Shown one piece after another: positions 17,689 to 25,272 of a stretch of DNA of 64,000 nucleotides (its first letter is position 1; each line of letters begins with the position of its first letter). The notes under the pieces are model-generated. The model was not told where the DNA came from and searched no databases. It worked only from the letters and a program-made list of their open reading frames with translations. Source of the DNA: Lachnoclostridium sp. An181 (GTDB lineage Bacteria; Bacillota; Clostridia; Lachnospirales; Lachnospiraceae); the NCBI RefSeq assembly GCF_002160325.1, contig NZ_NFKJ01000011.1, forward strand, positions 36,714-100,713, written 5' to 3'. Position numbers and translations under genes: made by a program.

Positions 17689-18933
17689 ATGGGATACGAA
17701 CAAGAACCAAAAAAGCCATCGGAAGAAGAAAAGGAATCCTATCCATTTCTTCAGGAGACAATCAAGGCTGAGCCTTGGAGTTTGAAGAAAATGTTCAAAA
17801 AGGCAGGAAAAATAGCGGCGGGCGGGCTTGTTTTTGGGCTGACAGCGTGCGTGGGGTTTACTGTGGTCTATCCTTGGATGTCGGACAGATTCAAGAGCAA
17901 TCCAAAGGAAGTTACCATCCCAAAAGATGAGGAAAAATTAGAAGATACACAGGATCCTGCAAAGGAAGAGGGTACCTCTGCTGTCACTTTGGAGCACTAT
18001 AAAGAAATGCACAAGGTGCTGTGTCAATGTGCGAGTGCGGCCGGCAAAGGAATCGTAACTCTTCAGACAATGAACTGGGATGAAACGTCCGAAGGAGGAC
18101 AGGTTTCAGGGGCAGTTATGGCAGACAATGGCAATGAACTTTTGCTCATATCCGACAACAGTATCGCAACCACAGAGGAACCTGTACTTGTCAGTTTCAG
18201 TGACGGGGAATTTTACCCTGTATCCTTGAAAAAGCAGGACGGCAATTTGGGAATTGCTGTGTACGGGGTGGAAAAATCCATTTTGAAAGATTCCACGATG
18301 AACAACACAAGTGTGCTGAAACTTGGAAATTCCAATGCAGTTGAGAAAGGGGATCCGGTCATTGCAATAGGATGCTGCATGGGGAATTCGGATGGAGCCG
18401 GATATGGTGTGATAAGTTCCATAAAAGGGACGAAGACGGAAGCTGACGGAGAGTACGGACTTCTTACAACAGATATTGCCGGATCAGAAGGGCAGACGGG
18501 ATTTCTTGTCAACCTTGAGGGTGAGATCATCGGGATTACGCTCAAGGACATGAATGGAACCGGAAACTTAATTTCAGCTTACGCAATCTCAGGGCTCAAA
18601 AGTGAGATTGAATTTCTTTCAAACGGAAAAAGCGTTCCTTATATTGGGATTATTCCTGCGGAAGTGCCGGAAGAGACAAGGGAGACAACGACCATTCCTG
18701 ATGGGATCTATGTGAAACGTGTGGAGGAGGATTCCCCGGCTATGCGCGCAGGAATACAAAGCGGTGATATTCTGTCTGAGGTGGATGGGCGTGCCCTTAC
18801 CTATATTGGTATTTACCACAATATTTTAATGGAAAAAGAAAAAGGCGATACTGTGGATATTTTAGTAAAACGAAGCGGTAACGGAGGGTACGAGGATCTT
18901 TCGTTTAAAGTAGAGATAGGAAGTAAAGAATAG
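17689..18933 (+). CDS. HtrA/DegP-like membrane protein with PDZ domain and no catalytic triad
   Basis: 414 residues: acidic cytoplasmic N-terminus, one TM (about 42-62), trypsin-like domain (about 115-305) and PDZ domain (about 317-410, with YIGIIP, SPAMRAGIQSGDILSEVDG). It aligns to HtrA at landmark segments, but the catalytic positions are changed: the His position reads ISDNSI (Ser), the Asp position reads GNLGIAVY (Gly), and the GNSGG nucleophile loop reads EGQTGF (Thr or Gln). I therefore predict an inactive pseudoprotease, perhaps a chaperone-like or regulatory binder at the outer face of the membrane. AAAGGAG precedes the ATG by 11 bases. The YhaM-like gene follows closely. Confidence 0.85.
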   Translation: MGYEQEPKKPSEEEKESYPFLQETIKAEPWSLKKMFKKAGKIAAGGLVFGLTACVGFTVVYPWMSDRFKSNPKEVTIPKDEEKLEDTQDPAKEEGTSAVTLEHYKEMHKVLCQCASAAGKGIVTLQTMNWDETSEGGQVSGAVMADNGNELLLISDNSIATTEEPVLVSFSDGEFYPVSLKKQDGNLGIAVYGVEKSILKDSTMNNTSVLKLGNSNAVEKGDPVIAIGCCMGNSDGAGYGVISSIKGTKTEADGEYGLLTTDIAGSEGQTGFLVNLEGEIIGITLKDMNGTGNLISAYAISGLKSEIEFLSNGKSVPYIGIIPAEVPEETRETTTIPDGIYVKRVEEDSPAMRAGIQSGDILSEVDGRALTYIGIYHNILMEKEKGDTVDILVKRSGNGGYEDLSFKVEIGSKE

Positions 18934-18946
18934 AAAGAGGATGAAT

Positions 18947-19891
18947 ATGAGATATATCAATACTCTCCGCGAAGGAGAGACTATTAGAAATGTATATTTA
19001 TGCAAGGGAAAACGCTCTGCGGAGACAAGAAACGGCAAACCGTACGACAATCTGATCCTTCAGGATAAGACGGGAACTTTGGACGGAAAAGTTTGGGATC
19101 CGAATTCCCAGGGGATTGCGGAGTACGAGGAAATGGATTTTATCGAAGTATACGGGGAGGTAACCAGCTACAATGGAAATCTGCAGATGAACATCCGTCA
19201 GATAAGGAAAGCGGAGGAAAGCGAGTACGCGCCGGCGGATTATATGCCGGTCAGCGAAAAAAGCGTGGACGGAATGTACGAGATGCTGTTGTCTTATGTA
19301 CGGCAGATTGAAAATCCGTATCTGAAGAAAGCGGTAGAGTACTATTTTGTGGATGATCCGGAGTTTATCAAACGGTTTCAGGCACATTCCGCGGCAAAAA
19401 GTGTGCATCATGGATTTTCCGGAGGACTTTTAGAGCACACGCTCAGCGTTGTAAAGATGTGCGAGTACTTTGTAAATGCTTATACGATTTTTAACAAAGA
19501 TCTGCTCTATGCAGCAGCGCTGTTCCATGATATCGGCAAGACAAAAGAGCTGTCTCCTTTTCCGGAAAATGATTACACGGATGACGGACAGCTGCTTGGA
19601 CACATTGTCATTGGCGTGGAGATGGCAGATGAGGCGATCCGCTCTGTGGAAGGATTTCCGCCAAAGCTTGCAAGCGAGCTGAAACACTGTATTATCGCAC
19701 ATCACGGAGAGTTGGAATACGGTTCACCCAAAAAACCCGCACTGGCAGAAGCGTTGGCGCTCAACCATGCGGACTGCGCGGACGCAAGATTCCAGACACT
19801 CAAAGAAGTGTTTAAGGATAAGAACAGCAAAGACTGGCTTGGCTACAACAGACTGTTTGAATCTAATCTAAGAAAAACAAGCATTTCATAA
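18947..19891 (+). CDS. YhaM-like OB-fold/HD-domain 3'-5' exoribonuclease
   Basis: About 314 residues: an N-terminal OB-fold nucleic-acid-binding domain (residues 1-90; DKTGTLDGKVWD) and a central HD phosphohydrolase domain with HHGFSGGLLEHTLSV, the paired HD in ALFHDIGK, and IIAHHGE plus NHADCADAR metal-site segments. This is the architecture and length of Bacillus YhaM. Spacing from AGAGG favours the ATG at 18947 over that at 18941. It follows the HtrA-like gene by a few bases and is probably cotranscribed. Function is inferred from family; the substrate is probably RNA or short DNA 3' ends. Confidence 0.88.
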   Translation: MRYINTLREGETIRNVYLCKGKRSAETRNGKPYDNLILQDKTGTLDGKVWDPNSQGIAEYEEMDFIEVYGEVTSYNGNLQMNIRQIRKAEESEYAPADYMPVSEKSVDGMYEMLLSYVRQIENPYLKKAVEYYFVDDPEFIKRFQAHSAAKSVHHGFSGGLLEHTLSVVKMCEYFVNAYTIFNKDLLYAAALFHDIGKTKELSPFPENDYTDDGQLLGHIVIGVEMADEAIRSVEGFPPKLASELKHCIIAHHGELEYGSPKKPALAEALALNHADCADARFQTLKEVFKDKNSKDWLGYNRLFESNLRKTSIS

Positions 19892-19899
19892 AAAAGCAG

Positions 19900-19931
19900 G
19901 ACGGGGTATCGTGTATATTCCGTCTTTTTCT
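19900..19931 (+). terminator. Intrinsic terminator after the YhaM-like gene
   Basis: GACGGGGTAT (19900-19909) pairs with ATATTCCGTC (19915-19924) including two G-U pairs; CTTTTTCTTT-type tail follows. Confidence 0.75.
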
Positions 19932-19960
19932 TTCAAAAAAACAATGACGGAGGAAGACTT

Positions 19961-21334
19961 ATGCAGAAAAATGATACTGCGGTTGTGACAATTGAGGATA
20001 TCGGAGTAAATGGCGAAGGAATCGGAAAGGTGGACGGCTATACGCTTTTTATCAAGGATGCGGTCATCGGAGATACGGTGGAAGCAAAAGTGATGAAGGC
20101 AAAGAAAAATTACGGTTACGCAAAACTGTTGAAAGTCATAGACCCATCCCCTGCAAGAGTACGGCCGGCCTGTCCGATTGCAAGGCAGTGCGGCGGATGC
20201 CAGATCCAGGAGATGGATTATGAAAAACAGCTCTGGTTTAAGGAGGAGAAGATCAAAAATAACCTGGAGAGGATTGGCGGCTTTGACAGGGATCTGATCG
20301 AGTCTGTCACAGAGGAAATCTGCGGCATGGAAAGTCCGTACCGTTACCGAAATAAAGCACAATTCCCGATCGGAAGGAACAAGGAAGGGCATATCATCGC
20401 AGGATTTTATGCGGGCAGAACGCACCATATCATTGCGCAGGATGACTGTATGCTCGGAGTGCAGGTAAATAAAGAAATACTGGAAATCATTGTCCGCTAT
20501 ATGGAGGAATGTCAGGTGGAGCCGTATGACGAGGAAAAACATAATGGGCTTGTACGCCATGTGCTCATCCGCTATGGATTTATCACAAAAGAGATCATGG
20601 TCTGTCTTGTCATAAACGGAGAACGTGTTCCAAATGCAGAAGTCTTGACAGAGCGCCTTGGCAGAATCTTAGGCATGACAAGCATTACCCTAAGTGTCAA
20701 CAAAGAAAAGACAAATGTGATCATGGGGAAGGAGATCAAGTCTTTGTGGGGACAGGATTACATCACGGACTATATCGGGGATGTGCAGTACCGTATTTCA
20801 CCGCTTTCTTTTTATCAGGTAAATCCGGTGCAGACAGAAGTACTGTATAATCTGGCTCTTTCCTATGCAGGACTTTCCGGAGGTGAGACGGTATGGGATC
20901 TGTACTGCGGAATCGGGACCATTTCCCTTTTCCTGGCAAAGAAAGCAAAGATGGTGTACGGCGTGGAGATCATTCCGCAGGCGATTGAGGATGCAAGGGA
21001 CAATGCAAGAAGAAATGGAATTGAAAACGCAAAATTTTTCGTTGGGAAAGCAGAGGAAGTGCTGCCAAGAGAGTATGAGAAGAATCAGGTGTACGCGGAT
21101 GTCATTGTGGTGGATCCTCCGAGAAAAGGGTGCGATGAGAGCCTGCTGGACACGATGCTTAGAATGCAGCCAAAAAGAATTGTGTATGTGAGCTGCGACA
21201 GTGCGACACTTGCGAGAGATTTGAAGATCTTGTGTGAGGGCGGATATGAGATTGTGAAGGTAAGAGGAGTGGACCAGTTTCCGCACACGGTGCATGTGGA
21301 GACGGTTGCTCTACTCATACGAAATGCTGTATAA
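19961..21334 (+). CDS. RumA/RlmCD-type 23S rRNA (uracil-5-)-methyltransferase with TRAM domain
   Basis: 457 residues: N-terminal TRAM domain (residues 1-60; EDIGVNGEGIGKVDGYTLFI), cysteine-rich segment CPIARQCGGCQ for a [4Fe-4S] cluster, substrate motif YRYRNKAQFPIG, SPLSFYQVNP, SAM motif I VWDLYCGIGTIS, VVDPPRKGC and the catalytic Cys in YVSCDSATLARDL. It methylates uracil C5 in 23S rRNA (or tRNA in some paralogs). A second, shorter homolog without TRAM is at 24034..25176. Confidence 0.92.
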   Translation: MQKNDTAVVTIEDIGVNGEGIGKVDGYTLFIKDAVIGDTVEAKVMKAKKNYGYAKLLKVIDPSPARVRPACPIARQCGGCQIQEMDYEKQLWFKEEKIKNNLERIGGFDRDLIESVTEEICGMESPYRYRNKAQFPIGRNKEGHIIAGFYAGRTHHIIAQDDCMLGVQVNKEILEIIVRYMEECQVEPYDEEKHNGLVRHVLIRYGFITKEIMVCLVINGERVPNAEVLTERLGRILGMTSITLSVNKEKTNVIMGKEIKSLWGQDYITDYIGDVQYRISPLSFYQVNPVQTEVLYNLALSYAGLSGGETVWDLYCGIGTISLFLAKKAKMVYGVEIIPQAIEDARDNARRNGIENAKFFVGKAEEVLPREYEKNQVYADVIVVDPPRKGCDESLLDTMLRMQPKRIVYVSCDSATLARDLKILCEGGYEIVKVRGVDQFPHTVHVETVALLIRNAV

Positions 21335-21768
21335 ATAAAATGAAAAATCAGATAAATACCACGAGATATAGTTATTTCTCCTTTGGGAGGAAAGCTCAAG
21401 GATGTGTCTTTGTACATCATTCTCACCGATCTTTTGATTTGATAATAAGCTTATAAAGAATCCGTATCGTTCTGATGTCAATTCTCCTATACTTGCCAAA
21501 GCAATCATTGTATCTAGTATTTTCTTATCTTCAATTTGTTTATAGGAGTATGGAAATACTATGTGTGGCAGATGCTTTTATGGATTTTGAAATAGCAATC
21601 AGGACAGAAAGCGTATATAATTTTGAAGGGGGCTAAAGTTGTCAAAATAGCATGATGGGAGAGAAGTATTTCTTTCCGATTGGAATTTTCCGGGATGTTG
21701 TCTTTAGTTGTCAGATTGCCAACAATAGTTGGTTGCCTATCAATTGGAAACTTTTGAGGTGTTTAGTT
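21335..21768. other. Gene-free A+T-rich interval (434 bases)
   Basis: No convincing gene. A minus-strand frame of about 65 codons overlapping the end of the methyltransferase has no recognisable family, no clear ribosome site and runs into stop codons upstream. A nine-codon plus-strand frame at 21561 starts MCGR, as SRAP peptidases do, but ends at once. The composition is visibly more A+T rich than the flanks; together with the next gene this looks like an inserted islet. Confidence 0.5.
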
Positions 21769-22188
21769 ATGTATGAGAGAGAAAAAATAATCCGGTTATG
21801 GTTTAGTATGTGGCTTACACAACAGGATTTTGGCATTGATGATATTTTCGCAGAAGATGTGGTTTATATAGAGAGCTGGGGGCCAAAATATGATAACCGC
21901 AAAACAGTAAAACACTGGTTTGATGAATGGAATACGCGTGGTAAGGTCATCAGTTGGGATATTAAACAATTTATTCATAAAGACAATCAAACTGTTGTAG
22001 TGTGGTATTTCAAAAACGAAATGTACAATGGTAAAATAGAAGAATTTGACGGAATTTCTATGATTGAATGGGCAGCAGATAATAAGATAAAGTTATTAAA
22101 AGAATTTGGCTGTAATCGGAATAACTATAATCCTTATGAAAATGGGGACAAACCTCAATTTAGAGATGAAAAGGCAAGTTGGTTTTAA
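21769..22188 (+). CDS. SnoaL-like / NTF2-fold small protein
   Basis: 139 residues starting MYEREKIIRLWFSMWL; GAGGTG seven bases upstream supports this ATG, while the longer frame from 21652 lacks a ribosome site. The pattern (N-terminal helices, F..D..Y.ESWGPKY.G-like loop, WFDEWNTRG, then beta strands ending WAADNKIKLLKEFG) fits the NTF2-like/SnoaL fold used as ligand-binding or small isomerase domains. Many homologs in gut Firmicutes are annotated only as nuclear transport factor 2 family. The gene is A+T rich compared with neighbours and stands alone, suggesting transfer. Substrate unknown. Confidence 0.7.
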   Translation: MYEREKIIRLWFSMWLTQQDFGIDDIFAEDVVYIESWGPKYDNRKTVKHWFDEWNTRGKVISWDIKQFIHKDNQTVVVWYFKNEMYNGKIEEFDGISMIEWAADNKIKLLKEFGCNRNNYNPYENGDKPQFRDEKASWF

Positions 22189-22392
22189 TAGTTGAATCGT
22201 CCTTGTAACTATCGAAAAACCAATAGCGGCGCATGAAGATAATGCAGTTTTGGCGGGTCAGCGTGTTCAACGGTTTTCTGATCTGCGATACAGGTCCGAT
22301 TTCCTGTAAAGCAATCGCATAGTAGCTGCTTTGTTTGGCTGCTCCCTTTCGCCAATAGATTTTCCGTAAAATGTTCCGAACAAGTATCCTTA
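22189..22392. other. Intergenic remnant without intact gene
   Basis: Two overlapping minus-strand frames of 65-79 codons occur here but have no ribosome site or known domain. One ends in a Cys/His-rich stretch (LLCDCFTGNRTC). They could be relics of a decayed mobile gene; I cannot identify it. The MATE promoter begins at the right edge. Confidence 0.4.
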
Positions 22393-22421
22393 TTGACAAA
22401 CCCCATAAAAATTTCTATAAT
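22393..22421 (+). promoter_or_regulatory. Consensus sigma-A promoter of the first MATE gene
   Basis: TTGACA (22393-22398), exactly 17 nt, TATAAT (22416-22421): both hexamers match the consensus. Transcription should start near 22428, leaving a leader of about 120 nt. Confidence 0.9.
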
Positions 22422-22427
22422 ACTAAT

Positions 22428-22549
22428 GCTTGCTCGGAGGGCAGATCATTCGTTGGAAATGATTGGCTGGATAAGGCACAGGCTGAAATGTCTGTTCTTT
22501 ATCCGGCTTTTTTTGTTTTTAACAATATAAGCGGAGGTGTGAAAAAAGA
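22428..22549 (+). promoter_or_regulatory. Attenuator-like leader of the first MATE gene
   Basis: The leader holds a small hairpin (ATCATT 22445-22450 with AATGAT 22458-22463) and then an intrinsic terminator (GCTGGATAA 22466-22474 with TTATCCGGC 22499-22507, inner ACAG/CTGT pairing, then TTTTTTTGTTTTT), all before GGAGGTG and the ATG at 22550. A consensus promoter followed by a terminator inside the 5' UTR is the usual layout of a riboswitch, ribosome-mediated attenuator or antibiotic-inducible leader. I do not recognise a known aptamer. Confidence 0.6.
22466..22520 (+). terminator. Intrinsic terminator within the MATE leader
   Basis: A 9-bp stem with one G-U pair plus an inner 4-bp extension, followed by a 13-base T-rich run. 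It lies downstream of the promoter at 22393 and upstream of the coding region, so it must be read through for MATE expression. Confidence 0.85.
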
Positions 22550-23920
22550 ATGGATTTTCTAAACGAAAAAATTAAAAAGATTTACTTTAAATATTTAGCG
22601 GCAGCTTTTGGGAGTGCCTTGATCACGGCGATTTATTCCATAGTAGATATGGCGATGGTCGGTCAGTATCATGGACCAGAAGGGTCGGCAGCTCTGGCAG
22701 TGGTTGCTCCTATATGGAATATCATCTACAGTTTTGGCCTTTTGATGGGCATCGGTGGGTCAGTGCTTTTTAGTATTATCCGCGGCAAATCAGAGGGTGA
22801 CCAGAAGAAATCAAACGAATATTTTACGGCCTCAGTGATCGGCTCTCTTATTCTTACTGCGATTATTTGGCTTGTGATCGTATTTTTTGATGAGAAACTG
22901 CTGTTGATTTTTGGGGCAAAGGACAACACGCTGGTACTGGCAAAAGAATATGTTGCTCCGATCAAGTTTGCAATCCCGTGTTTCCTGTTCAATCAGATGT
23001 TGGCAGCATATTTGCGAAACGATAAGAATCCGGCTCTTGCAACAGGAGCTGTTTTGACAGGTGGAATCTTTAATATATTTGGAGACTATTTCTTTGTGTT
23101 TACCTGTGATATGGGTGCATATGGAGCAGGGCTTGCCACAGCCATTGGTTCGGCCATCAGTTTTGTTGTCATGATGTCCCATTTCTTTCAGAAGAAAAAT
23201 TCCCTGCATCTGGTCAGGCCGACTCATTTATTCAAAAAATTGAAAGAGATTTTTGTCACAGGGTTTTCGACCTTTTTTATCGATGTGGCAATGGGGATCC
23301 TTACGATCCTGTTTAACAGACAGATCATGAAGTATCTGGGAACAAATGCCTTGGCTGTGTACGGGATAATCGTTAATATCAGTACATTTGTACAGTGCTG
23401 TGCTTACAGTGTCGGGCAGGCTGCTCAGCCGATCATTTCCACAAATTTTGGCGCAGGAAAGGGCAAAAGAATCAGAGAGACATTGAAATATGCATTGGGG
23501 ACAACCGCATTTTTCAGCGTTCTGTGGACAGTGTTGAGTTTGGCGGTCCCAAATATGTTTATCCGCATTTTTATGGCCCCTACGCAAGAGGTGCTGCAAA
23601 TAGCACCGGCAATCTTCAGGTACTATGGAATTTCTTTCCTTTTGTTGCCGCTGAACATTTTTTCGACTTATTATTTCCAGGCTTTGATGCAGCCGAAAGC
23701 GGCATTTGTTGTTTCTGTGAGCAGGGGATTGATCATCAGCGGAATTTTTATATATTTGCTGCCGTCAATTGTTGGGGCCGATTTCATTTGGTTCGCTATG
23801 CCGGTGACAGAAATGATCGTCGCAGTTTATGTCATAAAAGAGATGGTAAAATATACAAAACAGTTGAAAAATGAAAACAGCAGTGATGTTGATTGTAAAT
23901 GTGAGAATGGCTTGCTATAA
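22550..23920 (+). CDS. MATE-family multidrug/Na+ antiporter
   Basis: 456 residues with about 12 hydrophobic segments in two homologous halves; the start reads FLNEKIKKIYFKYLAAAFGSALITAIYSIVDMAMVG, typical of NorM/DinF-type pumps (DMAMVGQYHG.EGSAALAVVAP). GGAGGTG precedes the ATG. Predicted to export cationic drugs or metabolites in exchange for Na+ or H+. It has its own consensus promoter and a terminator-bearing leader. A second MATE gene is at 51119..52444. Confidence 0.93.
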   Translation: MDFLNEKIKKIYFKYLAAAFGSALITAIYSIVDMAMVGQYHGPEGSAALAVVAPIWNIIYSFGLLMGIGGSVLFSIIRGKSEGDQKKSNEYFTASVIGSLILTAIIWLVIVFFDEKLLLIFGAKDNTLVLAKEYVAPIKFAIPCFLFNQMLAAYLRNDKNPALATGAVLTGGIFNIFGDYFFVFTCDMGAYGAGLATAIGSAISFVVMMSHFFQKKNSLHLVRPTHLFKKLKEIFVTGFSTFFIDVAMGILTILFNRQIMKYLGTNALAVYGIIVNISTFVQCCAYSVGQAAQPIISTNFGAGKGKRIRETLKYALGTTAFFSVLWTVLSLAVPNMFIRIFMAPTQEVLQIAPAIFRYYGISFLLLPLNIFSTYYFQALMQPKAAFVVSVSRGLIISGIFIYLLPSIVGADFIWFAMPVTEMIVAVYVIKEMVKYTKQLKNENSSDVDCKCENGLL

Positions 23921-24033
23921 TGTGGTTAGTTTTACGTTTGTTTTGGCTGGTGAACACCTGCTGGAAGGAAAATGATATCAATGGAGAGGCACATTGATAA
24001 AAGGCTATGGAAAGGAACCGTATATAAAAGACA

Positions 24034-25176
24034 ATGGATTGTAAATTGAAAGAAAAAGGCTGCGGCGGATGTCCGATGCTTCTGATGCCGTATGAAGAAC
24101 AGTTGAAAAAGAAACAAAAATATGTAAAAAAGCTGCTGGGATGCTTTGCAAAAGTGCAGCCCGTAAAAGGCATGGAACATCCATGGCATTACAGGAACAA
24201 AGCAATCTCCACCTTTGCCGAAATCCAAGGAAGGCAGCTGATCAGCGGTATTTATGCATCGGGCAGCCATTATGTTCTGCCTGTGGATACGTGTTTTTTG
24301 CATCACCCCGCGCTTGACGAGGCCATAAAGGCAGTGCGGAAAGCAGCGCGGGAATGCCGTTACCGGGCGTATGATGAGGATAAAAAAACAGGACTGATAC
24401 GCCATGTTCTTGTGCGGCACAGCCTGAAGACAGATGAGCTTCTCGTGGTTTTGGTAACTTCAGAAAAAGTACTGCCCGGGGCAAAAGATTTTGTAAAAAG
24501 AGTAAGACAAAAGTGCCCGAAAATCACCACCATTGTCCAGAATATCAATCCGCGCTCTACGAGCGCAGTGCTGGGATTTTCCGAGAGAGTGCTTTATGGG
24601 AGAGGATTTATTGAGGACTGTCTGGGCGGAGTGGATTTTAGGATTTCTGCATCAAGCTTTTATCAGGTGAATCCTGTACAGACAGAAGTTTTGTACAAGA
24701 CAGCCATTGAGATGGCAGCGCTAGACGGGACACAGAGTGTTTTGGACGCCTACTGTGGAGTGGGGACGATTGGATTGGTGGCAGCAGGACACGCAAAAAG
24801 TGTGATTGGGATTGAAAGAAATGGACAGGCCGTCAAATGTGCAGTGGAAAATGCGAAAATCAATGGGATTCAAAATGTCCGTTTCGTAAATGCAGATGCA
24901 AGTGATGCCATACAGCGCATGGCGGCAAGAGGTGAATGCGTGGACGTGGTATTTATGGATCCGCCAAGAGCCGGGAGTACTCCGCAATTTTTGGCGGCAG
25001 TAAACCTGATGGCCCCGAAAAAACTGGTGTATATTTCCTGCAATCCGGAAACCCAGAAAAGAGATTTGGAGATTTTGAGAAAAATGGGATGGAAGGTGCG
25101 GCGCATACAGCCGGTGGATATGTTTCCGCACACGGATCATGTGGAGACGGTTGTACTCCTGGAGCGGAAATCTTAA
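24034..25176 (+). CDS. Short RumA-type RNA (uracil-5-)-methyltransferase without TRAM
   Basis: 380 residues, missing the ~60-residue TRAM domain of its paralog at 19961..21334. Conserved parts: CGGCP and the preceding Cys for an Fe-S cluster near the N-terminus, WHYRNKAIS, SSFYQVNPVQTEVLY, VLDAYCGVGTIGL, FMDPPRAG and the catalytic Cys in YISCNPETQKRDL. Firmicutes often carry two such enzymes for different 23S uridines. The ribosome site is weak (AAAGGAA about 15 bases upstream). It is not clearly in an operon with the MATE gene. Confidence 0.88.
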   Translation: MDCKLKEKGCGGCPMLLMPYEEQLKKKQKYVKKLLGCFAKVQPVKGMEHPWHYRNKAISTFAEIQGRQLISGIYASGSHYVLPVDTCFLHHPALDEAIKAVRKAARECRYRAYDEDKKTGLIRHVLVRHSLKTDELLVVLVTSEKVLPGAKDFVKRVRQKCPKITTIVQNINPRSTSAVLGFSERVLYGRGFIEDCLGGVDFRISASSFYQVNPVQTEVLYKTAIEMAALDGTQSVLDAYCGVGTIGLVAAGHAKSVIGIERNGQAVKCAVENAKINGIQNVRFVNADASDAIQRMAARGECVDVVFMDPPRAGSTPQFLAAVNLMAPKKLVYISCNPETQKRDLEILRKMGWKVRRIQPVDMFPHTDHVETVVLLERKS

Positions 25177-25195
25177 TCTATGAATAGATAATTCT

Positions 25196-25247
25196 ACCGG
25201 TACTCTGCCGGGATCGCAAAGCATCGAAGGATCCCGGCAGGTACGGT
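25196..25247. other. Long GC-rich stem-loop between convergent genes
   Basis: CTGCCGGGATC (25205-25215) pairs perfectly with GATCCCGGCAG (25230-25240), extended by an imperfect outer ACCG/CGGT arm. No T-run follows on either strand, so it is not a canonical intrinsic terminator; it may still end transcription or protect 3' ends of both neighbours. Confidence 0.7.
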
Positions 25248-25272
25248 GGGTGATCTTCTTTATTTGGAAAAT

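Noticed and set aside
21311..21508. Minus-strand frame of about 65 codons near the end of the RumA gene
   Set aside because: Overlaps a conserved gene, lacks a ribosome site and has no family match that I can name.
21561..21590. Start of an SRAP/YedK-like peptidase (MCGR...)
   Set aside because: Only nine codons before a stop and no further similarity in other frames.
22160..22406. Two overlapping minus-strand frames before the MATE promoter
   Set aside because: No domain or start signal; at best a decayed relic, recorded as an intergenic remnant.
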